This document shows positions 1 through 6,018 of a stretch of 7,550 nt of DNA, one piece after another. Location of the stretch: contig JALVDG010000389.1 of NCBI GenBank assembly GCA_027009095.1, forward strand, positions 1 through 7,550. Reading direction: 5' to 3'. The DNA comes from Thiotrichaceae bacterium (lineage in GTDB: Bacteria; Pseudomonadota; Gammaproteobacteria; Thiotrichales; Thiotrichaceae). Numbering within the stretch: the stretch's first letter is position 1; the number at the start of each line of letters is the position of its first letter. The notes below the pieces were generated by a model. The model was not told where the DNA came from, did no database searches, and saw only the letters and a list, made by a program, of their open reading frames with translations. The translations under genes and the position numbers were made by a program.

Positions 1-736
1 AACGTTTTGCAAGAGCAACAATCTCACGTCCTGCTCGTAAAAATAACTCCTTACGATCTGAATGAGTCGCCAATAATGAGCCATTTCCAGGTAGTGCTAA
101 GCCCAGTGCTTCTGTTAAACAGTTCATGGAATTAGCGGTAAACATACCAGAGCAAGAGCCACAAGTAGGACAGGCAGAACGCTCCATAGTCGTTACCTCG
201 TCATCCGATACCGAATCGTCTGCCGCAGAAACCATCGCATCCACCAGATCAAGATGAATTTCTTGATCATCAATAATGCTTTTGCCCGACTCCATCGGAC
301 CACCTGAGACAAAAATCACAGGAATATTTAAACGCAAGGCTGCATTTAACATACCAGGTGTGATTTTATCGCAGTTAGAGATACAAACGAGCGCATCAGC
401 ACAATGAGCATTCACCATATACTCAACCGAATCGGAGATAATCTCACGCGAAGGTAAGCTATACAGCATACCTGCATGACCCATTGCAATACCATCATCA
501 ACGGCAATGGTATTAAACTCTTTGGCTACGCCCCCTGCCTTTTCGATCTCGTGAGCCACTAACTGCCCCATATCTTTAAGGTGCACATGACCTGGCACAA
601 ACTGAGTAAATGAATTGGCAATCGCGATAATGGGTTTATTAAAATCACCATCTTGCATACCTGTCGCACGCCAAAGGGCGCGTGCGCCTGCCATATTACG
701 TCCATGAGTTGTAGTGCGTGAGCGATATTCAGGCAT
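1..736 (-). CDS. ilvD: Dihydroxy-acid dehydratase, N-terminal 245 residues (partial at left edge)
   Basis: Cytoplasmic iron-sulfur enzyme that dehydrates 2,3-dihydroxy-isovalerate and 2,3-dihydroxy-3-methylvalerate to the 2-keto acids of valine/leucine and isoleucine synthesis. I translated it by hand on the minus strand; the frame stays open to the window edge, so roughly the last 60% of a ~615-residue protein is missing. Visible motifs are [22 protein letters not shown] at the N-terminus (abbreviated here), DDGIAMGH with Mg-ligand-type D81, NCDK with C122, D123 and carbamylated-type K124, and CPTCGSC with C195. The spacing matches E. coli IlvD residue for residue. The segment [10 protein letters not shown] lacks the cysteine found at this place in plant/mycobacterial [2Fe-2S] enzymes, so an oxygen-sensitive E. 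coli-type cluster is inferred. The ATG is preceded by CGGAGA at 5-nt spacing, which fixes the start. It is transcribed divergently from the phnA-like gene. Confidence 0.97.
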   Translation of the reverse strand, partial: MPEYRSRTTTHGRNMAGARALWRATGMQDGDFNKPIIAIANSFTQFVPGHVHLKDMGQLVAHEIEKAGGVAKEFNTIAVDDGIAMGHAGMLYSLPSREIISDSVEYMVNAHCADALVCISNCDKITPGMLNAALRLNIPVIFVSGGPMESGKSIIDDQEIHLDLVDAMVSAADDSVSDDEVTTMERSACPTCGSCSGMFTANSMNCLTEALGLALPGNGSLLATHSDRKELFLRAGREIVALAKR

Positions 737-750
737 GGTATTCTCCGATT

Positions 751-766
751 ATTTTATTGATAAAAT
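751..766. promoter_or_regulatory. Perfect palindrome just upstream of the ilvD ribosome binding site
   Basis: ATTTTAT-TG-ATAAAAT is a 16-bp dyad with perfect 7-bp arms. It ends about 8 bp from the GGAG Shine-Dalgarno of ilvD. It could be an operator or a small mRNA hairpin in the ilvD leader. In DNA this AT-rich the symmetry could also arise by chance, and no known regulator motif is recognised. Confidence 0.3.
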
Positions 767-804
767 TTAGGCGGCTTATTCTACCCCTGAATAAATTGAT
801 TTTG

Positions 805-830
805 TAGCAAGTAATAGGCTTAAATTGCTA
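805..830. repeat. Small inverted repeat in the divergent region
   Basis: TAGCAA (805-810) and TTGCTA (825-830) are perfectly complementary with a 14-nt loop. A TTTT before and AAAA after partly extend the pairing with a bulge. No T-run follows on either strand in terminator position, so this is at most an operator-like or leader hairpin. Confidence 0.25.
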
Positions 831-870
831 AAACCATCTTGTAATTTACACTGGAAGATAAAAAATATTG

Positions 871-883
871 AGGCATAATGCCT
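871..883. promoter_or_regulatory. Operator-like palindrome upstream of the phnA-like gene
   Basis: AGGCAT-A-ATGCCT is a perfect 6-bp-arm dyad around one central base, and it overlaps the -10-like CATAAT at 874-879. Its position 43 bp before the GTG start fits a repressor site over a promoter. No regulator family is recognised from the motif. Confidence 0.3.
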
Positions 884-925
884 TGCTTTAATCATTAACG
901 ATGGTGCAACCTCGAGGATATAACC

Positions 926-1501
926 GTGACAACAGAACAAACTTTACAAGAACGTAGTGGCTCAAAGTGTGAGCTATGCTCTTCGACATCGAATTTGGGT
1001 GTTTATGAGGTTCCGCCTAATTCTGATGGTAGTGCAGAAAAAAGTATTTATATATGTAATGTTTGTCGTGGACAAATTAATGATGAGGAAAGCCTTGATG
1101 CTAATCATTGGCGTTGTTTAAATGACTCCATGTGGAATATCGAACCTGCGGTACAAGTGATGGCATGGCGTATGTTAAATAGATTACGTGCAGAAGGTTG
1201 GCCACAAGACTTGCTGGATATGCTTTACTTGGAGCCAGAAGTGCAGGCATGGGCTGAGGCTGAGATGGATGAAGACGATGATGATACGATTCCAACAAAA
1301 GACAGTAATGGTACAGTGCTTGAGGCCGGTGATGCTGTTACTTTAATTAAAGATCTTGTTGTCAAAGGAGCAGGCTTTACGGCTAAACGCGGTACAGTAG
1401 TCAAAAATATCTCATTAACGGATAATCCGCTGCATATCGAAGGTCGTATCAATGGTACACGGATTGTTTTAGTGAGTGATTATTTAAAAAAAGTGACTTG
1501 A
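926..1501 (+). CDS. yjdM: PhnA/YjdM-family zinc-ribbon protein
   Basis: A 191-residue protein of the family named PhnA because of a neighbouring phosphonate operon in E. coli. The family is not thought to be the phosphonoacetate hydrolase that shares the name, and its biochemical role remains unclear. An N-terminal zinc ribbon is visible as C15-x2-C18 and C44-x2-C47. A helical middle follows (about 60-112, with H61/C64 in HWRCL), then an acidic linker (EMDEDDDD, 113-120). The C-terminal SH3-like PhnA domain (about 124-190) carries the family signature DAVTLIKDLVVKGAG and a GTVVKNI turn. At 191 residues it is the long form; E. coli YjdM, about 111, lacks the helical middle. The start is GTG: GAGGA at 914-918 lies 7 nt upstream, an in-frame stop lies at 896-898, and any later start would remove the zinc ribbon. 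Its 3' end overlaps bioA. No phosphonate genes are nearby. Confidence 0.93.
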   Translation: MTTEQTLQERSGSKCELCSSTSNLGVYEVPPNSDGSAEKSIYICNVCRGQINDEESLDANHWRCLNDSMWNIEPAVQVMAWRMLNRLRAEGWPQDLLDMLYLEPEVQAWAEAEMDEDDDDTIPTKDSNGTVLEAGDAVTLIKDLVVKGAGFTAKRGTVVKNISLTDNPLHIEGRINGTRIVLVSDYLKKVT

Positions 1502-2800
1502 GGAGCTGCGTAACTGCTGATTAAACTCCACAAGCACTTGATAAATCGCTTGTGTGAGCTTGTTTAACTCAGCTTCTTTTATAATATAAGGGGGCATTAA
1601 ATATACTAGCTTGCCGAAGGGGCGAATCCATACGCCTAACTCAACAAAACGTGGTTGCATCCAATTAATATCAACAGGACAGTGCAGTTCGACGACACCA
1701 ATCGCTCCTTTACAACGGACATCTTTTACCACATCTAACTCTGCACAGCGTACAAGTTCTTTGCATAGTTGTTGCTCGATATGTTTGATATTTTGCTGCC
1801 AGTTTGATGCTAATAAAACATCAATGCTGGCATTTGCAACGCTACAAGCGAGAGGATTCGCCATAAAAGTGGGGCCGTGCATAAGTACCCCGCGCCCATC
1901 TGCACTTATTCCTTGTGCTACTTTTTTGCTAGTAAGGCTTGCTGCAAGTGTCATATAACCACCTGTTAGCGTTTTACCTATCGCTAAAATATCAGGTGCT
2001 ATACCTGCTTGTTGATAAGCAAAAAGCGTACCTGTACGCCCAAAGCCTGTGGCAATTTCATCTAAAATTAAGAGTACATCGTACTGTTTGCAAAGTCGGC
2101 TGAGTTGACGTAAATATTCAGCACAATAAAAACGCATCCCGCCTGCATTTTGTACCATTGGTTCAATAATTACTGCCGCTATTTCCTGATGATGATTATG
2201 CAGTGCGTTCGTCATCTCCTCTATATACTCATCATGCCATGCTACGCCCTCAGCACAGGCTGGAGCTTCAACAAAAATATGTTCAGCCAGCATATGACTA
2301 AACATGCCATGCATTCCGTTAACAGGGTCGCAGACAGACATTGCACCAAAGGTATCGCCATAATAGCCATTATAAACAGTGAGTAATTTTTGCTTTTTTG
2401 TATTACCTTGGGCAGCCCAGTATTGTAGTGCCATTTTAATGGAGACTTCGACAGCAACTGATCCTGAATCGGCAAAGAAAACATGCTGTAAATTATCTGC
2501 GGTAAGATCAATGAGTTTTTTTGCTAAATCAATCGCGGGGCGATGGGTTAAGCCACCAAACATCACGTGTGACATTTTTTTTACTTGATCGTTTATTGCT
2601 TGGTTTAGACGTGGGTGATTATAACCATGAATACATGCCCACCATGACGACATACCGTCGACCAATTTCTCACCTGTTTCTAGGGTAATATATACGCCCT
2701 CGGCTGATGCAACAGGGAATACAGGGCTAGGATGAATCATACTGGTATAGGGGTGCCAGATATGTTTTTGGTCGTAAGTAAGAAGCTCATCGTTCGTCAT
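1484..2800 (-). CDS. bioA: Adenosylmethionine-8-amino-7-oxononanoate aminotransferase (DAPA synthase)
   Basis: PLP-dependent class III aminotransferase of biotin synthesis. It moves the amino group of S-adenosylmethionine to 8-amino-7-oxononanoate (KAPA), giving 7,8-diaminononanoate. The 438-residue length fits the family (E. coli 429). Visible motifs are WHPYTSM at 15-21 (substrate Tyr18), SSWWAC around W53/W54, GS at 112-113 for the PLP phosphate, NGYYGDT at 144-150 (E. coli has His at the second Tyr), LDEIATGFGRTG with D247 and R255, catalytic Schiff-base lysine K276 in AIGKTLTGGY, MHGPTFMANPLAC at 308-319, and R393 in WIRPFGK. The start is ATG; the upstream AGGT is a weak ribosome site about 9 nt away. 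The gene stands alone, with no bioBFCD beside it, and is divergent from envC. The last residues (SSSSHFF) form a short tail read through the end of the convergent phnA-like gene. Confidence 0.97.
   Translation of the reverse strand: MTNDELLTYDQKHIWHPYTSMIHPSPVFPVASAEGVYITLETGEKLVDGMSSWWACIHGYNHPRLNQAINDQVKKMSHVMFGGLTHRPAIDLAKKLIDLTADNLQHVFFADSGSVAVEVSIKMALQYWAAQGNTKKQKLLTVYNGYYGDTFGAMSVCDPVNGMHGMFSHMLAEHIFVEAPACAEGVAWHDEYIEEMTNALHNHHQEIAAVIIEPMVQNAGGMRFYCAEYLRQLSRLCKQYDVLLILDEIATGFGRTGTLFAYQQAGIAPDILAIGKTLTGGYMTLAASLTSKKVAQGISADGRGVLMHGPTFMANPLACSVANASIDVLLASNWQQNIKHIEQQLCKELVRCAELDVVKDVRCKGAIGVVELHCPVDINWMQPRFVELGVWIRPFGKLVYLMPPYIIKEAELNKLTQAIYQVLVEFNQQLRSSSSHFF
1529..1554 (+). terminator. 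Possible weak terminator hairpin for the phnA-like gene, inside bioA
   Basis: CACAAGC (1529-1535) and GCTTGTG (1548-1554) form a perfect 7-bp stem with a 12-nt loop, 28 bp past the phnA-like stop. It is followed only by a mixed TGAGCTTGTTT, so it lacks a proper T-tract. It lies wholly within bioA codons on the other strand and may be coincidental. Confidence 0.2.
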
Positions 2801-2937
2801 AAATATTACCTAAAAAAGATGGGATTTAACCACATTAAATTACCTTGTAAGCATAGGCATTTTTAACTAGTTGATGTACTCGTTCTGATAAACTGTTATT
2901 ATCGTCAATACAATTACTTAGCAATAATTATTAATCA
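2801..2937. promoter_or_regulatory. Divergent promoter region between bioA and envC
   Basis: This AT-rich 137-bp gap separates two divergent genes and must hold both promoters. The best plus-strand candidate is listed separately (2871-2899). For bioA, TTGTAT and TATCAG on the minus strand at 17-bp spacing are a weak possibility. A TTGTAAGC half-site at 2845-2852 resembles one arm of the BirA biotin operator, but the other arm is not convincing. Confidence 0.4.
2871..2899 (+). promoter_or_regulatory. Candidate sigma-70 promoter for envC
   Basis: TTGATG at 2871-2876 and TGTTAT at 2894-2899 are separated by 17 bp and match 4 of 6 bases each to the -35 and -10 consensus. Transcription would start near 2906, about 32 nt before the envC ATG. 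Confidence 0.35.
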
Positions 2938-4155
2938 ATGCATCTAAATCTTTCTAAAAACATATTCATTTTACTTTTGCTGCTTGTCTTAAGCCCCTCC
3001 ATTTTTGCGGATAACCAACAACAAAAAATTAAAAAAAAAATAGAGCAAGCCGCTTCAAGTCTTAATACTGCTAAAAATAAATCAAATAAATTACGTCATC
3101 AGGTAAACATTCTAGAAAAAAAACTAAGTGATATATCGAAGGATCTTTATACAACTGAAAAAAAAATGGAGAAACTAGAAAAAAGACTAGGCAAGACAAG
3201 TTACGAAAAGCAACAATTATTAGAAAGTATTAGCCAACAAAAAGAAGCTTTAGCTCAACAAATGCAGGCTTTATATACTTCTGGGGAACAATCACATTTA
3301 CGGTTGTTATTAAAACAGGATGATCCTTCCGATATTGGACGTACCATTAAATATTTTGAATACCTCAATCGTAGTCGCCTGAAAAAAATCAATGCTATCC
3401 GCTCTAGTTTGGATAAAGTCCAAAAGATGGAAAAGCAGATGACGGTTGATCGCACAAAACTAAAAACATTAAATACCAAGCTAATTTCTCAAAAGCGTAA
3501 TCTTAAAAAAATATTAAAAAAGCGTGAGAAATCACTAAAATTAGCAAAAAAACAGGTTGCAAGTAAGGCAAGTAGGTTAAAAAAGCTAAAAGCTCAAGAG
3601 GCTCGCTTGCAGCAGGTTATTTCTGGCTTAATTGCAAAAGAAAAAAAAGTAGCTAAAGAAGCGAATAAGGTAACAAAAAAACAAATCGCTTCGCATAAAA
3701 CAGTAAAAAAAGTACCCACATCAAAAGGAAAAGAAATAAAACAATCTAGGTTTATTTCCAGTCGACCTTTCTCATCTTTACGGGGTCGATTATCATGGCC
3801 TGTGCGGGGGCGTATACTGCACAAATATGGTAGTAAGCGAAATGATAAACAACGTTGGAAAGGTGTTGTGATTAGTGCGCCAGGGGGACGTAAAGTAAGA
3901 GCAGTTGCTCGGGGCAAGGTAGAGTTTTCTGGTCGCTTAAATGGCTATGGTTATCTGATAATTATCCGCCACGATAAAAATTATCGTAGTCTTTATGCTT
4001 ATAACCGTAGTATTTATAAAAAAACGGGACAAATCGTGAATGCAGGTGAGGTGATAGCCGCAGTGGGTAACTCAGGTGGTCAAGAAAAAAATGCTCTATA
4101 CTTCGAAATCAGAAAAGGAACACGACTACAAAACCCATCTCGTTGGTGCAAGTAA
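2938..4155 (+). CDS. envC: EnvC-type murein hydrolase activator (degenerate LytM/M23 domain)
   Basis: Periplasmic protein that, in E. coli, is recruited by FtsEX to the septum and activates the amidases AmiA and AmiB to split daughter-cell peptidoglycan. The 405-residue product has a signal peptide (about 1-24, leucine-rich core, cleavage likely after SIFA). A long lysine-rich coiled coil follows (about 27-245), then a basic linker, then a LytM domain (about 283-403) starting at LSWPVRGRILHKYG. The zinc ligands of active M23 peptidases are replaced (W307 and V311 in the H-x-G-x-D position, Y355 and Y388 at the histidines), as expected for a non-catalytic activator. The first in-frame ATG after a stop at 2932-2934 is used and the signal peptide supports it, although no Shine-Dalgarno is visible. 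A 10-A tract at 3031-3040 is a possible slippage site. ctpA follows, a common gammaproteobacterial pairing; gpmI, often upstream, is absent here. Confidence 0.93.
   Translation: MHLNLSKNIFILLLLLVLSPSIFADNQQQKIKKKIEQAASSLNTAKNKSNKLRHQVNILEKKLSDISKDLYTTEKKMEKLEKRLGKTSYEKQQLLESISQQKEALAQQMQALYTSGEQSHLRLLLKQDDPSDIGRTIKYFEYLNRSRLKKINAIRSSLDKVQKMEKQMTVDRTKLKTLNTKLISQKRNLKKILKKREKSLKLAKKQVASKASRLKKLKAQEARLQQVISGLIAKEKKVAKEANKVTKKQIASHKTVKKVPTSKGKEIKQSRFISSRPFSSLRGRLSWPVRGRILHKYGSKRNDKQRWKGVVISAPGGRKVRAVARGKVEFSGRLNGYGYLIIIRHDKNYRSLYAYNRSIYKKTGQIVNAGEVIAAVGNSGGQEKNALYFEIRKGTRLQNPSRWCK
3031..3040 (+). repeat. Homopolymer of ten A within envC
   Basis: The tract encodes K32-K33-K34 and the first base of I35, just past the signal peptide. 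Loss of one A puts TAG immediately after K34. Gain of one A leads to TAA eight codons beyond the tract. Either slip would abolish the protein. Confidence 0.9.
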
Positions 4156-4170
4156 TGAGTTTTATTTATC

Positions 4171-4196
4171 AAGGGATTTAATTAATGATCCCTTTT
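4171..4196 (+). terminator. Weak intrinsic terminator after envC
   Basis: AAGGGAT (4171-4177) pairs perfectly with ATCCCTT (4188-4194) around a 10-nt loop, 15 bp after the envC stop. The T-run is short (four Ts, partly in the stem), so efficiency is doubtful. Confidence 0.45.
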
Positions 4197-4246
4197 AAAG
4201 AATATATGATTGAATTTTAGACGGTTTTAATAAGCCTTAAAATAAA

Positions 4247-4282
4247 TGGACTTGAATATAGTTTCCTTAAGTGCATTTTTTT
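4247..4282 (+). terminator. Second candidate terminator between envC and ctpA
   Basis: TGGACTT (4247-4253) pairs with AAGTGCA (4269-4275) apart from one G-G mismatch, with a 15-nt loop, and is followed directly by seven Ts (4276-4282). The stem is weak but the T-tract is good. With the hairpin at 4171-4196 it suggests that envC and ctpA are at least partly separate transcripts. Confidence 0.35.
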
Positions 4283-4453
4283 GATAGAAGCGTTAAACTC
4301 GCTGACAAAGGAAGTACTCTATGCGTTTATATTTATGTAGTAACTAAGTGCTTTCGTATTGAAATTTTGAATAATAATAAGTTAGTGGGCTTAAATTGAG
4401 AATGTTGTCTCAGAATTAGTCATCGCTAAGAATAGATTAGTTTTGGAGATATA

Positions 4454-5806
4454 ATGCAGCTGAAAATTAATAAAACACTGGCAACAGGTGTTGTATTAGG
4501 AACCGTCATTGGTTTAACAACATCAATTAGTTTGAATGTTTTTGCATTCAAAGCAAACAACCCGACAATACCATTAGAGCAAATTAAAAAGTTTTCAGAG
4601 GTCTACTCTCGAATTAAGCGTTCTTATGTTGAGGAAGTCGACGATAAAAAACTAATATCTAATGCTATTAGCGGTATGCTCACTGGTCTTGATCCTCATT
4701 CATCTTACTTGGATGAAGATGCTTTCACTGAGCTGCGTGTTGGTACATCGGGAGAATTTGGCGGACTGGGTATCGAGGTCGGCATGGAAAATGGGTTTGT
4801 AAAAGTTATTTCCCCAATAGACGATACTCCAGCCTATAAAGCAGGTTTACATGCAGGTGATTTGATCATTCGTTTAGATGACAAACCTGTTAAAGGGCTA
4901 ACGCTAAGTGATGCTGTTAAGATTATGCGAGGGAAACCGGGCGCGCCTATTGAGCTATTAGTGGTGCGTGAAGGTAAAGACAAGCCTTTCAAAGTTAAAA
5001 TTATTCGTGCCATTATCAAAATTAAAAGTGTTAAACATCGTATGCTAGAACCTGGCTTTGGTTATTTGCGTATCTCTAGTTTTCAATCGAAAACTACCGC
5101 AGGTGTTGCAGAGGCACTAAATAAATTAAAGGCTATGAATAAAGGTAAACTAAAAGGTTTAGTGCTTGATTTACGTAATAATCCAGGTGGAGTGCTAAAT
5201 GGTGCTGTAGGTGTATCGGACACATTCCTCGATAATAGCGGCAAGATTGTATATACAGAAGGTCGTGTAGCAGATGCAGCGATGCGTTATGATGCGACCC
5301 CTGGTGATATGTTAGATGGTGCACCGATAGTTGTGTTGGTTAATCAGGGCTCAGCCTCAGCCTCAGAGATTGTAGCTGGTGCACTACAAGATCATAAACG
5401 TGCTTTAATTGTAGGCAAAAAAACCTTTGGTAAAGGTTCTGTGCAAACGGTGTTGCCACTCGACTCAAAAACAGCCGTTAAATTAACAACAGCTCGTTAC
5501 TTCACTCCTTCTGGAAGATCAATTCAAGCCGAAGGCATTACTCCAGATATAAAAATTGAACGATTAGAGTTTAAGAATGATAAAAAGGATAAAGATGATA
5601 CCTTTACGCCTCTATCTGAAGCTGATTTAAAAGGTCATTTATCTAACCCTAAATCAGGAGAAAAAGGAAAGACAGCTGCCAAACCTGCTGCTGTTATTAA
5701 GGGTGATGATAAAAAACTTAAAGTTGATTTAGCGAGAAAGGACTATCCTCTCTATGAAGCCTTAAATGTATTGAAAAGTATGAGCTTGATTCAAAAAAGA
5801 AAGTGA
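4454..5806 (+). CDS. ctpA: C-terminal processing peptidase, S41 family (CtpA/Prc type)
   Basis: Periplasmic or inner-membrane-anchored serine protease that degrades or trims envelope proteins from the C-terminus; relatives act on murein hydrolases in some Proteobacteria. The 450-residue product has an N-terminal hydrophobic segment (about 9-32; signal peptide or anchor). A conserved LTGLDPHSSYLD motif lies at 76-87, a PDZ domain covers about 95-185 (GGLGIEVG, AGDLIIRLD), and the S41 core about 195-370 has LRNNPGG. The Ser-Lys pair is S302 in GSASASE and K327 in FGKGSVQ, with Q331. The 25- and 4-residue spacings match CtpB and Prc. GITPDI and a lysine-rich tail ending in DYPLYEALNVLKSM complete it. 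The start ATG has GGAG 5 nt upstream. It follows envC, a frequent pairing in gammaproteobacteria that suggests shared work on cell-wall turnover, but a 298-bp gap with terminator-like hairpins separates them. Confidence 0.95.
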   Translation: MQLKINKTLATGVVLGTVIGLTTSISLNVFAFKANNPTIPLEQIKKFSEVYSRIKRSYVEEVDDKKLISNAISGMLTGLDPHSSYLDEDAFTELRVGTSGEFGGLGIEVGMENGFVKVISPIDDTPAYKAGLHAGDLIIRLDDKPVKGLTLSDAVKIMRGKPGAPIELLVVREGKDKPFKVKIIRAIIKIKSVKHRMLEPGFGYLRISSFQSKTTAGVAEALNKLKAMNKGKLKGLVLDLRNNPGGVLNGAVGVSDTFLDNSGKIVYTEGRVADAAMRYDATPGDMLDGAPIVVLVNQGSASASEIVAGALQDHKRALIVGKKTFGKGSVQTVLPLDSKTAVKLTTARYFTPSGRSIQAEGITPDIKIERLEFKNDKKDKDDTFTPLSEADLKGHLSNPKSGEKGKTAAKPAAVIKGDDKKLKVDLARKDYPLYEALNVLKSMSLIQKRK

Positions 5807-5841
5807 TCATACTCTCAATTTCAATAGACTCTCTGGGTAAT

Positions 5842-5865
5842 CTAGTACAGTAAACAGTAATTACG
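5842..5865 (+). repeat. Left terminal inverted repeat
   Basis: This left arm begins CTAGTACAG and ends GTAATTACG. It pairs with 5985-6008; the only differences are at 5852 and 5856 (A opposite C). Both would be G-U wobbles in a minus-strand transcript. Confidence 0.85.
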
Positions 5866-5984
5866 AGCTAATAATCTGACGGTCTAAATCTTTGATAATG
5901 AGGTTATTATTCCTCCCTATAGCCCTGCTATGACTCGTTATGATGTCTTGTTATCAAGAATTTATCCTCGCCAAAGTTATTTGC

Positions 5985-6008
5985 CGTAATTACCGTTCAC
6001 TGTACTAG
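5985..6008 (-). repeat. Right terminal inverted repeat
   Basis: This right arm begins CGTAATTACC and ends CTGTACTAG. It ends 10 bp before the ATG of the ClC gene and occupies the place where a Shine-Dalgarno or nearby leader would be expected. Confidence 0.85.
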
Positions 6009-6018
6009 TCGCTACTTT

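Larger units (their letters stand above)
737..925. promoter_or_regulatory. Divergent control region between ilvD and the phnA-like gene
   Basis: This AT-rich intergenic stretch must carry the promoters of both flanking genes. It holds three small dyads, listed separately (751-766, 805-830, 871-883). A TAGAAT at 778-783 on the minus strand is a possible -10 for ilvD, and CATAAT at 874-879 on the plus strand is a possible -10 for the phnA-like gene. Neither has a convincing -35 at normal spacing. I see no leader peptide rich in branched-chain residues, so classical ilv attenuation is not supported. Confidence 0.45.
4156..4453. other. Gap between envC and ctpA: terminators, then no clear feature until the ctpA ribosome site
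   Basis: This AT-rich spacer of 298 bp holds two terminator-like hairpins near envC (listed separately) and, at its end, GGAG at 4445-4448 as the ctpA ribosome binding site with 5-nt spacing. Upstream of ctpA, TTGTCT (4405-4410) and TAAGAA (4427-4432) at 16-bp spacing are a weak promoter candidate. The rest shows no recognisable gene or repeat. Confidence 0.5.
5842..6008. mobile_element. MITE-like palindromic element with 24-bp terminal inverted repeats
   Basis: The outer 24 bp (5842-5865) match the reverse complement of 5985-6008 at 22 of 24 positions. Weaker complementarity continues inward: the AATAA block at 5870-5874 pairs with TTATT at 5977-5981, and TTGATAA at 5892-5898 pairs with TTATCAA at 5951-5957. 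The whole thus forms one long imperfect hairpin with a central part of roughly 50 nt. The ends read C-TA-GTACAG...CTGTAC-TA-G, which is what insertion of a 161-bp element into a CTAG site with TA duplication would leave. IS630/Tc1-mariner elements duplicate TA, and IS630 is known to prefer CTAG. It contains no transposase, so it would be a non-autonomous element. Calling it a MITE is inference; a long regulatory or terminator hairpin is the alternative. Confidence 0.6.

Noticed and set aside
926..1501. Phosphonoacetate hydrolase reading of the name PhnA
   Set aside because: The sequence is the small zinc-ribbon/SH3-like YjdM type, not the alkaline-phosphatase-fold hydrolase that shares the name, and no phosphonate genes are nearby.
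2150..2511. Open frames of 78 and 89 codons in other frames across bioA
   Set aside because: They lie wholly within the well-supported bioA coding sequence, have no family features or ribosome sites, and are shadow frames.
2845..2877. Possible BirA biotin operator upstream of bioA
   Set aside because: TTGTAAGC matches one half-site well, but the opposing GTTGATGT fits only 4 of 8 bases of the expected GTTTACAA and the spacing is one base short of the E. coli operator.
3855..4150. Active zinc endopeptidase in the envC LytM domain
   Set aside because: The metal-ligand positions are W307, V311, Y355 and Y388, so catalysis is not expected; an amidase-activator role fits better.
4321..4347. Eight-codon open frame (MRLYLCSN) with AAAGGAAG six bases upstream, possible leader peptide for ctpA
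   Set aside because: The ribosome site is good, but the frame is tiny, has no run of regulatory codons, and no attenuator hairpin lies between it and ctpA.
5981..6008. Promoter in the right inverted repeat (TTGCCG, 16 bp, TACTAG) giving a near-leaderless clc mRNA
   Set aside because: The -10 matches only 3 of 6 bases; too weak to list, although the position would be interesting.
5866..6018. Fluoride riboswitch ahead of the ClC gene
   Set aside because: The conserved fluoride-riboswitch core is not present, and the protein has GREGP rather than the motif of fluoride-exporting ClC proteins.
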